Of a DNA stretch of 64,000 bases, positions 19,948-32,221 are shown in pieces. The stretch covers positions 434,001-498,000 of the forward strand of contig BCJJ01000004.1 in assembly GCA_039545355.1 (NCBI GenBank), written 5' to 3'. Under the pieces are notes generated by a model. That model ran no database searches and was not told the origin of the DNA. It saw only the letters and a program-made list of their open reading frames with translations. Position 1 is the stretch's first letter. Each line of letters opens with the position of its first letter. Position numbers and translations under genes: made by a program. Origin of the DNA: Trichosporon coremiiforme (Eukaryota > Basidiomycota > Tremellomycetes > Trichosporonales > Trichosporonaceae).

Positions 19948-22222
19948 ATGTCTTCCTTCTCTGACATTGACACAAAGGCCGTCAAGTGAGTTTTCGACAT
20001 CGGTCTCTTTTGCCATGACCTTCCATGCCGTCTGCCCGCCTGGAAACTAACTGTGCAGCACCATCCGTACCCTTGCGGCGGATGTTGTCGCCAAGGTAAG
20101 TCGATACGATGAGTACAGTGCTGACGTCCAGGCCAACTCTGGTCACCCCGGTGCCCCCATGGTGAGCAGATTCGATTATTCCGCACAGGGAAAGTTCACT
20201 AACACCCCAAGGGTATGGCCCCCGTTGCCTACGTCCTCTGGACCAAGTTCATGAACTACAACCCCAGGGACCCCAAGTGGTACAACCGTGACCGCTTCGT
20301 CCTCTCCAACGGCCACGCGTAAGTTGCAGTAGACGACTTTTCTGACGTGCTCCAGTTGTGCCCTCCAGTACGTTCTCCTCCATCTGACTGGCTACGACGT
20401 CTCGATGGAGGACCTCAAGTCCTTCCGTCAGCTCGACTCCAAGACTCCCGGCCACCCCGAGGTCGACCACACTCCCGGAATCGAGGTCACCACCGGTCCC
20501 CTCGGCCAGGGTATCTCGAACGCTGTCGGTCTCGCCATCGCCCAGGCTCACCAGGGCGCTGTCTTCAACAAGGACGGCTTCGACCTTATCAGCAACAAGA
20601 CCTACGTCTTCCTCGGTGACGGCTGTCTCCAGGAGGGTGTCGCCTCCGAGGCGTGCTCGCTCGCTGGCCACCTCCAGCTCAACAACCTGATCGCCATCTG
20701 GGACGACAACCGCATCACCATCGACGGTGACACCGACGTCTCGTTCACCGAGGATGTCGAGGGCCGCTTCCGTGCTTACGGCTGGGACGTTCTCCACGTC
20801 GAGGCCGGTGACACTGACCTCGACGCCATCTCGGGTGCCATTGCCCAGGCTCGTGACAACCAGACCAAGCCCACCATCATCAATCTCCGCACCACCATTG
20901 GCTACGGTTCGCTCAAGCAGGGCGGCCACGATGTTCACGGCTCTCCTCTCAAGGCCGACGACATCAAGCAGCTCAAGGAGAAGTGGGGCTTCAACCCCGA
21001 CGAGAGCTTCGTCATCCCCGATGACGTCCAGGCTGTCTTTGACAAGGTTCGCGAGAAGGGCGAGAAGAAGGAGAGTGACTGGAACGCCCTCTTCAAGAAG
21101 TACGAGGACAAGTACCCCCAGGACGCCGCCGAGCTCCTCCGTCGTGTCTCTGGCCGCCTTCCCGAGGGATGGGAGAAGCACCTCCCCACCTACACCCCCG
21201 ACCAGCCCGCCATTGCGTCGCGCAAGCTCTCCGAGACTGTGCTCAACGCCATCGCCCCTGTCATCCCCGAGCTCATCGGTGGTTCGGCCGACCTTACCGG
21301 CTCCAACCTCACCCGCTGGAAGGGCGCCGAGGACTTCCAGCCTCCTTCGACCGGTCTCGGTTCGTACAAGGGTCGCTACATCCGCTACGGTGTTCGTGAG
21401 CACGGTATGGTCGCCATCTCGAACGGTATCGCCGCCTACGGTGGCCTGATCCCCTTCGACGCCACCTTCCTCAACTTTGTTTCGTACGCCGCTGGTGCTG
21501 TCCGTCTCTCCGCGCTCTCCAAGCTGCGCGTCATCAACATTGCTACCCACGACTCGATTGGTCTCGGTGAGGACGGCCCCACCCACCAGCCGGTCGAGAC
21601 CGCCGCCTGGCTCCGTGCCACTCCCAACATGCAGTTCTGGCGCCCTGCCGACGGTAACGAGACCTCCGCCTCGTACTACTCGGCCCTCGCCTCTGCTCAC
21701 ACCCCCTCCACCCTGGCTCTCTCGCGCCAGAACCTCCCCCAGCTCAAGGGTTCGTCCGTCGAGAAGGCCCGCAAGGGCGGTTACGTCCTCGAGGAGGAGG
21801 ACAAGGCCGACATCACCCTGGTCTCGACCGGTTCCGAGGTCTCCATCGTCGTCGACGCCGCCAAGATTCTCCGCGAGAAGGGTCTCAAGGTCCGCATCTC
21901 GTCGCTCCCTTGCTTCGAGGTCTTCGACGAGCAGTCCAAGGAGTACCGCCTCTCGGTCCTCCCCTCGGGCGCTCCCATCATGTCCGTCGAGGCTTACAAC
22001 ACCCTCCCCTGGTACAAGTACGCCCAGGAGACTGTTGGCCTCCGCGCTTGGGGTGCCTCGGCTCCCTACCAGGATGCTTACAAGAAGTTCGGTCTCACCC
22101 CGGAGGGCATCGCCGAGAACGCCCAGAAGGTCGTCGAGTTCTACAAGAAGCGCGGCGGTGACATCTTCTCGCCCGTTGACACCGCCCTCAACTACAACAC
22201 CGAGCTCGAGTACAGATCTTAG
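19948..22222 (+). CDS. TKL1: Transketolase
   Basis: Thiamine diphosphate enzyme of the non-oxidative pentose phosphate pathway that moves two-carbon units between ketose and aldose phosphates. Exons 19948-19985, 20059-20095, 20132-20161, 20212-20318 and 20356-22222 give 692 aa (yeast Tkl1 680). Four introns crowd into the first 70 codons, and the third exon is only 30 nt. Seen in order: [18 protein letters not shown], the thiamine motif GDGCLQEG...[10 protein letters not shown], the pyrimidine domain with [20 protein letters not shown], and a full C-terminal domain. Codon use is strongly C-ending (CTC, GGT/GGC, AAG, ATC), typical of a highly expressed gene; this explains the long spurious antisense frame over it. 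Certain. Confidence 0.98.
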
Positions 22223-22289
22223 AAAGAATAAGGATTTATACAAAACTTGTAGATGCTATGCATCATATTTCCCATATGTGACGCGCCGC

Positions 22290-22295
22290 CACGTG
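22290..22295. promoter_or_regulatory. CACGTG E-box before the mitoribosomal gene
   Basis: CACGTG within GCCACGTGCC, 118 bp upstream of the bS18 start and 68 bp after the TKL1 stop. A match to the bHLH core only. Confidence 0.25.
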
Positions 22296-22412
22296 CCATT
22301 TCATAGGCGCATTCAGAATTCGCCCGCCTAACCTCCACCTCCCGAAAAAAGTCCAGGGCGGCGGATCACTTTCACCAGCCGACTCCTCACCGTCAACTCA
22401 ACGACCACGACC

Positions 22413-23020
22413 ATGGCCTCGATTTTCCGCTCCCGCGCGTTCCACACCTCTGCCCGGGTCGCGTCCGAGGACACGCGCAAGGCGACGTCGGACTTTCTCG
22501 CGCGCCTGACCGCTGGACGCAACTCGGGTGCCGCCTCCGCCGCCAGCACGAACAGCGCCGCGCGTTCCATGATCGACTCTGTGGGTCTGCGCGACGTCAC
22601 AGACGAGACGAGGAGACCGTTCCTTCCTGCAAAGGTGTGCCGGACAGTCCGAGCAACTTGCTGACAAGCCAGATCACCCAGCCGCACAACTTCACCTCGA
22701 AGGATCTCTACCCCGAATCTGAATTCAGGACGAAGCGTCCGCTGCTCGGCCCGCCGCGCAAGATTGCCAAGCAGATTGACCCCTTCTTCCTCCGCGGCGA
22801 GAACCCCATGGACCACATCAACAACCCCCTCATGTCGTACGCCTTCCTCAACCCTCTCGGCATGATCAAGGGCCGTAACCTGACCGGTCTCACATGGAAG
22901 AGCCAACGCCGCGTCGGCAAGATGATCCGCCGTGCTCGTCACATGGGCATCATCCCCAAGTGGTCTGCTCAGCCGCGGCCTGGAGGACTCGGCGACCGCG
23001 ACTTTGTGCGCCGCACGTAG
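22413..23020 (+). CDS. RSM18: Mitochondrial small-subunit ribosomal protein bS18m
   Basis: Component of the mitochondrial ribosome small subunit. Exons 22413-22634 and 22673-23020 (intron 38 nt) give 189 aa. Residues 1-20 look like a mitochondrial presequence (ASIFRSRAFHTSARVAS, with the typical RAFHTSA cleavage context). The bS18 core is at the C-terminus: DPFFLRGENPMDHINNP, then TGLTWKSQRRVGKMIRRAR, which is the RNA-binding helix, and MGIIPKW. The intervening region is Ala/Ser-rich. The length matches fungal Rsm18-type proteins, which carry an N-terminal extension relative to bacterial S18. Tail-to-tail with AUR1, 55 bp apart. Confidence 0.92.
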
Positions 23021-23075
23021 CGTAAACATCAAACTAGGCTAGACGTTATCATTGTATGCATCTCATTCGTCGTTA

Positions 23076-24391
23076 TTACTGCGCTTCGGCTGAGCGACGC
23101 TCCTCGCCCAGCACCTGGGTCTCACCCCAGCTAACGGAGCGCTTGGTTCTCGGCGCACCAGAAGGGGGTCCAAGGCTGCCCTCAATCCCGCTCTCCTCGT
23201 CGCCGGGGGGCATACCCTCACTCTCCTCCAAGCGGCGAATCTCCTCGTCAAAGTCGACGTCGTTTCCACCACCATTGTTGAGCATTTCGTACTCGGCGCT
23301 GTTAGGCCACTTGATGTTGTCGCTGTCCTTGAACTCGGCGGGCATGAACAGGTAGAACACAAGCACGCTAAGGCAGGCGCCCCCGGTAAGGTCGACCAGG
23401 TAGTGGTGCGACAAATACATGGTGGCCCACCAGAGAATGCCAACATACGTCCAGTACACCGGCTTCAGGAACGGGAAAAAGTGCGCGAGGAAGAGAGCCT
23501 CCATGACAGCGCTTCCAGAGTGGAGCGAGGGAAAGGCGCCAAAGACGAGCGGCGCCGAACCAAAGGCGTTGGTGTATCCGGAAGAATGAAAGACGCGGTC
23601 GATACGCAAAAGGCCACCAGGAGAACCTTTCATCGAGTAGTCTGCAGGCGTTAAGCCGTGGATGATTTCGTACCCTGCTGTCAGAACATGCCCCGTCTCG
23701 TTCACTTACAAGGCGCTGCACAGGGAAGGAGAATCTGCGTAATGACACCAAACAGGTTCATGAAGCCGAAAGCCTTGCCCCAGTACTGGACGGAACCCTT
23801 CGGGCCAAACAGCCACAGCAGAACTGCGACAACAAAGGGAAGTGCAAAGTGAAGGACACCGTACGGAATCCACGCGAGAACATCCAAAAGGGGGTGCGTC
23901 AGGCGCGTTTGCAGGTCGGAGATGTTGGCGCCATAAAGAACAGACTCGAGGGCGGGCAGGAGCGCGACGTGGATAGCGGGTCTTGAGTCCGTCGGGATGT
24001 AGCGGGCAGAGAAGAAGAGAAGCACCCAAGTGAAGATGGGCGCCGCAGGCCAAATCAGCTGGTTCGTAATGGGAAACGAGCATGCCAGGACGAAGACGGC
24101 CGGGATCAGCAAAGACCACAGAAAGGTAGGAGTGGTCATGATCCAGATCGCATAGATCCAGACCGCAAGCATGATGCCCAGCTGCGCCAGACGAGCTGGC
24201 GTCGCCTGCCATGATCGTACACGCGCCCAAACATCGCGAGGGTCTCGTGACAGTTCCAAGCGCTGCACGCCGGCTGTCAAAGCCAGCTTAATCGGAGTGA
24301 CGATCTGCCATGATCCAGTTGAAGACTTGGGGAACGAGCGCCGGCGAACCAGTTGGGCGATAGGAGCCGCGATGATCTGGGGAATAGGCAT
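23076..24391 (-). CDS. AUR1: Inositol phosphorylceramide synthase catalytic subunit Aur1
   Basis: Golgi enzyme that transfers phosphoinositol from phosphatidylinositol to phytoceramide; fungus-specific and the target of aureobasidin A. Exons 24391-23710 and 23674-23076 give 426 aa. Several membrane helices precede the PAP2-like active site: WYEIIHGLTPADYSM, GSPGGLLRID, VFGAFPSLHSG and MYLSHHYLVDL, which hold the conserved His and Asp residues. The 35-nt intron splits the Trp codon of WYE exactly as needed. The C-terminal 90 residues are acidic and cytosolic. 175 bp separate its start from the POP1 stop, so the promoter is compact. Certain. Confidence 0.96.
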
Positions 24392-24566
24392 GTCGCGGCA
24401 ACCTTTATTGACAGTAGCAAAATCCCACTTGTGGTCTCACCGATGAGCAGTGAGGATGGACCGATGCTCGTCAGCTTGAACCGCGCTCCACGGATGTATT
24501 TTGGTGACCAAGCTTCACGTGTCAAAGGGCCCATACACAGGCACGGGCGCAACCTAACATGCATTA

Positions 24567-27024
24567 CTATGGAGTCTGCACAAGCCGGAGAGCAGCAATG
24601 CGACATGTGAGACTATTCCGATTGCGGACCAGCACGATCGCGCAGGGCGACTGTGGATCTTGCATACGTAGCAGATCCAGGTAGGCGGAGACAGGGATCG
24701 TTGCAAGACCATGGCCCTTGCCACGGGTGAGGGAAATGTTTCCTGTCGAAACGAAGCCGATGGGTTTATTCCACTCCTCCCTTAACTGCATTTTGTCAGC
24801 CTTGTCACCCGAGTATACTCACCTCCTCTGCAGAGAACCAGTCGGGGTCCACTTTGTCGAGTGCTTGTAACCACTTGGAACGCTCCTCAGCGCTCATTTT
24901 GTATATCATGGCCATGTCCGACGGAGAACCACGCCCCAGGACATCGACTTGAACGTGGCAGAGACAAGACTGGAAAAGGGACGCAGCATCCTCGTCTGGA
25001 ATGGGATGCATCCCCCTCCGGCGACGGAACGTGTTGATCGCGGCCAGCAGAGAGACAGCAGGATCCTCGGAATGCGCCAGACGTTCAAGAATGTGGCCCA
25101 GAGCTGATTCCAGAAGCCACAGATCTAGCATCGTGCCGTTTGGGTTGATAAGCTCGTTCCAGTCCGGCTTGAAAGGATGGCCCACATTGAGAGCGGAGAA
25201 ATCGGTGCGCTTTCCCGGGGGTTTTCTGAGCCACCGCCGCTCTGCTTCCTTCGCCTGGGCATTCTCGTGATCTTTGGCGGCCAAGCACACGGAGCCGTAG
25301 TGCTCCGGGAAGGATGGAACTCCTGCCTCTCGATGCCGAACTTCTGATTCAGAGATGCCCACGAGCTTTGCCCCGCAATAGGCGAATGAAGGCAGGAGTG
25401 CCATGGACCAACCCTTGGGGAACACAACAGAAAACCCATGAAACGTGGCTTTCCGTTCCTCAATTGTTCCCACCTGCCTCTTGATTAGCATGACTGGAAT
25501 GTAGTCATCTCTCTCAGTAGGCGCCAGTCTCTGCCCGGGGATTCCGGACTGCCGCCGTCGTTCGTCAAGCTCGGATTTCGTAAATGTAGGCTTCGAAAGC
25601 TGCAGACGACAATCTCTTGCCCATAGCTGCGGCGTGGGGCCATGAGATACTCCCCGGGTTGTGGTATACTGGTGGCACGGCGGGAATCTTGAGGCGCGCG
25701 TAAGCGGATCACTCACTCTCGTCAACTTACGACAGACGGGGGTCAACAGCGGTAAAACTGAGCGTCAGGCCGTTTGGCACCGCAGCCGCATCGCCAGTGA
25801 GGGCACTAATGATTGCCTGGCGGTTCTCGTCCGACTCGGATGAGCTGAAAGGGAGTGACCGAAGGATTGTGCTTCCGGACAGAGGACCCATTATATCGAA
25901 AGACTCTAGCTCTGTCCGCAGATCTCTCCGCTGAACTAATGGGCAGGCCAAGGCCGCCCAGGTCTCCTGAAAGATCGAGGGGTGAACCCGAACCCAGACT
26001 GTTGCCCGCCCAGATTGTGACGGTAACCAAAGCAGTTCTGCCGGCCCGATCAGACAGCGAGGAAACTGGCCCGGGGCATAGAGGTTGACATGTGCAGAAT
26101 GAGAGCCCTCTTCAAACCTGTCACATTCAGCTCTGCCGTAAGCGGCCGACTCACCTTGTACCAGCGAAAGGGGTCGCGCCCACCAGCGATCCCAACAGTT
26201 CCAGCACAGGCTCACGGGTAGACTCGAGCTCGATCACCCCGAAATAACTGGTATCTTGGAAGCATACACGACGGCGAGCAGCGCGATAGGAAGAGCGAAA
26301 CGACTTGAGTGTAGGCGTTCGAGGCAGACGGTAACCCCACTTGTTCGTCATGTGGAAGCGCTTCGCATGGAACATGTGGGTTGCAAGCCAAGCTTTTCCA
26401 CGCTGCCGAAGACGCAACTGTTGAGTTCTGCTTAGACCTTTGGAGTTGCCGCGCGCACGCAGTTTCGCTTTTCGCCTCTGCAGCTTCACAATGTTGTCGC
26501 CAGGATCGATCTAAAGTCAGACGCGCACTGGGCCCCGGACTCACCTCGGCAGCCGCTCGCTCTTTCAGATACTTTGGTACTCGACGAGGGTTGTGACTCG
26601 CGGCCCTTCTCCTCAAGTGTCGTGGAAGCGATTGAAAAGCGCGGGATGTGTTGCTGGCTCTTGAACGTCAGATTGCGCGTGGCTAGAAACTCACGCTGCT
26701 GTCTTGGCGGCTGATTGAAGCGCAGCTACCTCGAGAGCTCGAGCCTGGCGATCAGCACATCCTAGTAGCGGTTATCCTACCTCTGCAAAACGCTCGACCT
26801 GTACAGCACCCGGGAGATTGCTGTGAACTCGTAGTTAGTGAGTGGTCTTCGGCAGTCCCCTTACCTTGTACAACGTCGTGCAAGCCGCGCAACACCGCCT
26901 TCTCCTTGCCCTTGCCAGCCCGTTTAAGCTGCTCGTTGATGCGGAGAATTTCCACGGTCTTTGATATCGGCTTGCCTGGACGAGGTCTGCTTCCCGCAGA
27001 CGCGTTCTTTGGTGTCGGCTTCAT
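24567..27024 (-). CDS. POP1: RNase P/RNase MRP subunit Pop1
   Basis: Largest protein subunit of RNase P (tRNA 5' maturation) and RNase MRP (rRNA processing). Eight exons: 27024-26865, 26827-26781, 26744-26695, 26659-26545, 26510-26155, 26117-25731, 25687-24823 and 24785-24567, giving 732 aa. The N-terminal Pop1 domain has RAFQSLPRHLRRRAASHNPR (one of the family's best signatures), then KLRARG, WLATHMFHAKRFHM and WGYRLP. The central POPLD domain contains RDDYIPVMLIKR and the glycine/proline block GFSVVFPKGWSM; the C-terminal domain has FVSTGNISLTRGKGHG. Introns are 34-43 nt. Length is near that of fission yeast Pop1. Divergent from RIT1 with only 107 bp between start codons, so the two very likely share one promoter. 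Confidence 0.94.
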
Positions 27025-27131
27025 CGTGATTGTCGAGTGTATGAGGTCAACATTTTTGTTTTGGCTCGTGCCTGAGAAACTTTGGGCACCTCCACTTTGG
27101 ATCGACGTTACTGTTATCCACCGCACTCATC

Positions 27132-28844
27132 ATGAGTGACCTGAAAGCCGTGAAGAAGCATGCGGCGCAGCATGACTTGTTCAACCGCATACACTCGATA
27201 GCATCAGACGAACAGTTTGTTCGCAACGTGACCGAGCGGTGGTTCAATGGGAGGTTCAAGGTAGTCGGTAAGTTGAGTTGCTCTGTAGAAGCTTACGCCT
27301 TAGCCAACCAGCGCTGCGGGACATGGTACTGCAACCCATCTGTAAGACGAGGATGACATTGGCTTCTGACGATTCAGAACAGCTCAAATGTCTACGCGTA
27401 TTTCAAGTCTACCGATGGACACACCTTGGTGAGCTGAACTGTGAGGCGGACTCTGATCTACCCCAGAATTGGGACTTCAACTTGCGGAGGTCAAACTTGC
27501 CTCTGGCAGAGTGGGCGGAGCAGAACGGAGGGTCAGTGAGCTTTAGACGTCATCTAACCCCAGGTTTATTCTTGTCGACTCGACAAGGCGAGGAAAGGTG
27601 TGTTGTGTGTCGTTACATCTACTGACACCAGCGCATGCCTGATGGCCTGTCAAAGACAGTTCCGATCTGGTGCAGCGTTGTCAACCGAGCCATCGCCCTG
27701 CGTCATGGCTTGGATGATTGGGACGAGGGCATTTATCTGCCAGCTATTATATCACCATCGGAGCGCTCCCAGATCGAAGCGAAACTGGACGATTGGGCGG
27801 ACAAGCTTGAAGTGCGACCACATCGTTGTAGTGCTGACAGCAGGAATCGGTTTTGCCTTTGCCCGACTTGAGAAAGCCTTTGCGGCCCTTCTTTATTCAT
27901 CCTGCAACTAGCAGGCCCCCTGAAATCCCTTCAGATCCACCCTACACGCCCATTATCTGTCTTTCAGCCTCTCGCTGGGTGAACGGCGATGATGGTCGAG
28001 GAGATGTGGTGCCGACCGCAACGCGTCTGGGTAGCGGGCTATTTACTCGGACTGTGGCATTCGAATATGTTCCCGGCGCCGGTGATGACGACGAGCTATG
28101 GGGCAGGGTGAGTGAGGCGAAATGACTTGTGCTGACAACCAGGGACTGAAGCCCGCTCTCTACCACACGCACAAGTCGGAGCTACTGTCCGCTGGAAGGG
28201 ATGAGCTACCGGCGATTGTTGATGACCTCGTCCAGGAACAGAACCTCAATGCGCCTCTGCTGGCTCTGGATCTGGAGAAAGTCACGGCGCCAGATATGTG
28301 GACGCTGGCCACTCAGGTTGACGAAGCGATCGCTCTCGACCTTGGCCAGACGTTGCAGACTGGCAAGCGTCGCTTCGAGGCGCCACCGACCTGGGTCACC
28401 GTTCGGGTGGCCGAGGTGTCAAAGTCGTACAAGGGCCCTCGGATTGTTCCTCTCTCGGCGGGAGAGCATCCAGAGGCCCTCTTTGCGATCCCATGCCCCA
28501 GAGCGGAGCCGAAGGCTTACATTGCAGCTCTACGTGAACTCCACTCGTACGTCGCTGCATCCTCGGGGGCCACCCTCCTTGCTATCGCGACGGAAAGCGA
28601 CTTGGTCGCTGAGACACGCCGCCCCCTGACACGCGCTGCCAGACTTGATCCTGCGGCATTGTGCGAAGCTCGGAAAGTGATCATACCCGTCGCTGTCACC
28701 TTGATGTGCTGCAGTGACGACGGCGTTGACAAGAGCGTAATCGCCTCCGAACTCCACCGCCTCGTGGCTCTCTGGCCAAACGGGAACCCGCCTCGAGCTG
28801 CTCTGAAACGCGTAAATGACTTTTTTATGAGTGAACAATACTAA
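27132..28844 (+). CDS. RIT1: Initiator tRNA 2'-O-ribosyl phosphate transferase Rit1
   Basis: Rit1 adds a phosphoribosyl group to A64 of initiator tRNA-Met, blocking its binding by elongation factor; known from fungi and plants. Eight exons: 27132-27267, 27304-27341, 27378-27428, 27467-27531, 27564-27597, 27632-27811, 27844-28107 and 28143-28844, giving 489 aa. After splicing the chain reads NQRCGTWYCNPS, YFKSTDGHTLNWDFNLRR, then DSTRRGKRMPDGLSKTVP and IWCSVVNRA, all strongly conserved in the family. The C-terminal half is the dual-specificity phosphatase-like domain, with a Cys-Cys-Ser-Asp-Asp segment in place of a normal P-loop. Seven introns of 32-38 nt lie in the first half. Divergent from POP1 and tail-to-tail with VAC8, only 14 bp apart. 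Confidence 0.95.
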
Positions 28845-28858
28845 ATATGTGACATAGT

Positions 28859-30908
28859 TTACTGCCCTCGTAAGGCCTGGTGAACACTGGCCCTCAGGGC
28901 CGCGTGATCCTCCTCACCGTCTTCACTTTGCTGAGCACCTTGCTTCTCTTCACCTTCACCATCAACCAGCTCCAGAATGCGCTTCGCAAGCCCGTAAATC
29001 TCTCCCTCTCCGTCCTCAAACATGCCCTCGTCGTCGAATTCGTCATCCGAATGGGTTAGCTTAGGCTGGCCCTGCTGAGGCGAGGGTGCGGAATCGGCAA
29101 GCTGGCGGATTGAAGAGATGAGGATCGTAGAGTTGCGAATGTTGCTTGTCAGCTGGGGGTCCTTAGCCTCCAGCAACTGCACGATCGTCCACACGGCAAT
29201 GTGCTGAAAGGTCGTGTCCGCGCTGCTGAGGAATCGAACGAGGTAGGCGTGGAGTCCTCCGTCGGGCTTGTTCCACACAGCGTTGAATGGGGCATAATCC
29301 TCGGCGGCCTTGCTAGAGAGGTTGCCAAGAGCGGCGGCACTATTGCCCTGTACTTCGACGCTGGGCGAATTGGTGAGAGGAATGAGAACCTCGCAGATGC
29401 CCATCTCCAGGAGCTGGGGCTTGAGGTTGTCTGCGGTCAGTTGCTGCTGAACGTGGTGACTCACCGCTGAGTGCAAGAACCGCAACGCAGGCGGTCATCT
29501 CGCTCTGCACGGCAAGCGGGACTTGCAGGACCAGTTCTTGGATGCGATCGACGGCTCCCGCTTCGACAATGGCGCCCTTGTTACTCTCACTGCTGGCCGC
29601 AAGGTTGCGCAGCGTCGAGATGGCATGGCACTGCACCTCTTCGTTCTCGTCAAACGACAAAAGGCCGATGAGCGGCTGGAGGAAGCCAGCCTCAATGATG
29701 GGCGACTCATTCGCGGGGTGGATCGACACGTTGCGCACACACGCCGCAGCCGAGAGAACAAGTGGGAGATAAGAGGAGTGCAGAAGACGAAGCAGGGGCT
29801 TCAGACCGTCGGCCTTGACAATCTCAACCTGGTACTTTTCTGATAGGATTAGTTTGATTCGTTAACAGGACTCACCATCGCTCGCGAGATTCCTCAGTGC
29901 GAGCGCCGCCTGGCACTGAACCTTGAGACTCTGGCTGTCCATCAAAGCCACGAGACTCTGCACGAGTTTGGGCTCTGTCATGGCGAGCTTTTTACGGTTG
30001 GTTGCTGCTGTCAGAGACGGCAATAATCACCAAAACATACAGTCCACGGCAATGTTGCTCAGAGCAGTTGTGCAATAGTATTGAACATCGGTGTCGGGTG
30101 AGTTGAGGAGACTAACCAGCACAGGAATCGCTCCCGCATTGACTAGCTGTTGCCTGTTCTCATCTGAAAAAAAAGTCAGCAGGTCACAAGTCGCTGCACG
30201 CACCGGAGTGGGTCATGTTGAGAAGAGCTCCAGTAGCGTTACGCTGAACACGCATGTCCTTGGATTTGGCCAGACGCGTCAGCGGGACGAGAGCGCCAGA
30301 CTTGGCGATGGCAGTTTTGTTTTCGTCTAGAGAATCAGCACGGACCTCCGCAAAGAAAACTCACCATGAGTAGCCAGGTTGGTGACACATCCGACGGCAT
30401 TGCACTGAACTTCAACGTTGGGGCTCAGCATTTGTCGGATCAACGGCTCAAGGCCCCCCAGGGAGACGATGAGCAGCTTGTTCTCGGCTGCGTGTCAGCG
30501 CGCGCCTCTCGTGCGCTCTCACCATTGACGGCCAGATTGCCAAGCGCGGCGCTCGCAGCACGCTGGACTTCACTGTCGTGGCTGGTTAACAGATAAAGGA
30601 CGGGGTCCAGGGTGTCACGGCCAACTTCATGAACCTCCTTCTCCGTGATCTCTGCAAAAGCTAACGCAGCCGAACGTTGGAGGTCGACGTTATCGGAAAA
30701 GGAAAGAGTGGTGAGAGCCGCAAGGGGCGAGCCTTGGAAGAAGTTTGTCGTGCTCCGGTCTAGGGTCAGTACCTCGAACAAATGGGGCATGCTCACTTTC
30801 CAGGTACTGCAGGAGGTCCGCAACAGCCTCGCGTTCGTTCTCGAGCAAGAGGGGCTCGTAGTTGTTCTTGCGGCGCTGGCCGCAGCATGTACTGCAGACA
30901 CCACCCAT
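28859..30908 (-). CDS. VAC8: Vacuolar armadillo-repeat protein Vac8
   Basis: Lipid-anchored vacuole-membrane scaffold for vacuole inheritance, nucleus-vacuole junctions and autophagy. Eight exons: 30908-30797, 30759-30523, 30487-30365, 30326-30204, 30163-30041, 30004-29876, 29839-29465 and 29430-28859, giving 597 aa (yeast Vac8 578). The N-terminus [10 protein letters not shown] has Gly2 for myristoylation and Cys5, Cys8, Cys9 for palmitoylation. About 11-12 armadillo repeats follow, each with the VQ(C/R)(N/Q)A..AL.NL(A/S) helix; the exons of 123 nt match single 41-residue repeats, and every intron sits in the same codon phase. The tail has an acidic segment. A textbook Vac8. Confidence 0.97.
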
Positions 30909-31345
30909 ATTGAGTTGGGGGACAACGGGGAAGGCGTGCTCGGTCGAGATGCGTTTGGGTCGAGCGAGGGCGCGTACGGGGGATGCCAGGGGGTGGCGGA
31001 AGTGGTTGAAGGGTCAAAGGTAGCACTCGGAGAGCGACGCCGAGAAGCGTCGTGTGATGATGGTGGCCAGTAACACAGACTAGGACGGAGTGATTGGGAC
31101 AGGGAAAGGGAGACGCGCTTAGGGAGGGTGTTGTGGATTGAACGATGGATCGAGGTGGACGGCTGATACGGCCAGGCCGTGTGTGATGCATGATGGCGCT
31201 GACAGGAGCGGGGCCTAAACGACACCTGCCGGCCATCGTGCCGTGACCCTGTTGTCATCGATGGACGACCGGCGGAGGCAAATACCCCGGGTGGCGTCAC
31301 AAGCGTTTCAATAACAAACTCTCACTCAACGTCTCGTCACTCATA
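30909..31345. other. Divergent promoter region VAC8 / MMTAG gene
   Basis: 437 bp between two divergent start codons. No gene and no clear motif beyond GC-rich sequence were noticed. Confidence 0.45.
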
Positions 31346-32147
31346 ATGTACGACGGACCCGTCAGAGGAGGTGAGTGTGGAAGTAGTGCGACGCACTGAC
31401 ACTACAGGCAGCCGTGGAGGTCAAGGCGACTTTCGGTTCGTACGCCGCTGCTTCCCAATGCTAATCATTGCAGGTGGGAAGACGTAAAGAACTCCAAGCA
31501 CAGGGGTACGTTCAAACGCGAAGCTTATCTGACTGGGTAGAAAACTATCTCGGTGCAACCGTCAACGCACCAGTCGGGCGATGGCAGAACAATCGGGATG
31601 TGCACTGGTACTCACGCGACGTTGACAACTCTTCCGACGCGCGCAAAGAGGAGATCCGGCAATTAAAGGAGCAAGAGGAAGCAGCCTTGGCCGCCGCTCT
31701 TGGCTTTGCCCCGACAAAGACTCCTGGAGAGGGATCTGGCGCCAATAGCATCCCGGTTGGTGACGACGCCAAGGAGAGGAGACGATTGGAGAAGGCGTAA
31801 GTGGCCACGTTTTAGCGCTCGCTGACGCCAGGCAACGAAAAGAGGAACGAGCTCAGAAGCGACATGAGAGGCAGCTGCGTCGCGACGAGCGCTCGGAAGT
31901 CAGAAGGGGGCGCAAGAGTCATTTGGATTCTGGAGACGTTAGGGTTAGAGAACGCAGCCCCCGCGAGAGGCGGATGAGCCGCAAAGACGGAGAACCGAGT
32001 CGCTCGGTGCGTAGCCATCGACACGACCACCGCCGTCATCGAGAGTCGCGCTCTCCAATGCATCGAACCAGGAGTCGATCACCACGAACTCGAGAAGACA
32101 GGACCATCGAAACCAACGAGCATTGGATTGTAGACGACGATGCGTGA
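31346..32147 (+). CDS. MMTAG-domain protein (multiple myeloma tumor-associated protein 2 homologue)
   Basis: Member of the conserved eukaryotic MMTAG2/C1orf35 family, RNA-associated nuclear proteins of unclear role. Five exons: 31346-31370, 31408-31435, 31474-31505, 31541-31796 and 31832-32147, giving 218 aa. The first three exons are micro-exons of 25, 28 and 32 nt that together encode MYDGPVRGGSRGGQGDF and WEDVKNSKHR; exon 4 continues with ENYLGATVNAPVGRWQ, the family hallmark, then WYSRD and an AALGFAP block. The C-terminus is Arg/Ser/Glu-rich with RS and HR pairs, as in splicing-related proteins, and ends with an acidic WIVDDDA tail. The micro-exon joins all restore the family sequence, which supports the model. 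Confidence 0.9.
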
Positions 32148-32221
32148 TATGTAATGCACTTCTATTGTGATCGAATCTAGGGCACCTGGTCAAGTCCTGC
32201 CAAAAACACGTCGACGTCATC

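Noticed and set aside
20249..22243. A 664-codon open frame antisense to transketolase
   Set aside because: TKL1 on the plus strand is unambiguous. The antisense frame is Leu/Val/Gly/Glu-rich with no domain and follows from C-ending codon bias; similar shadows lie over SEC24 and CDS1.
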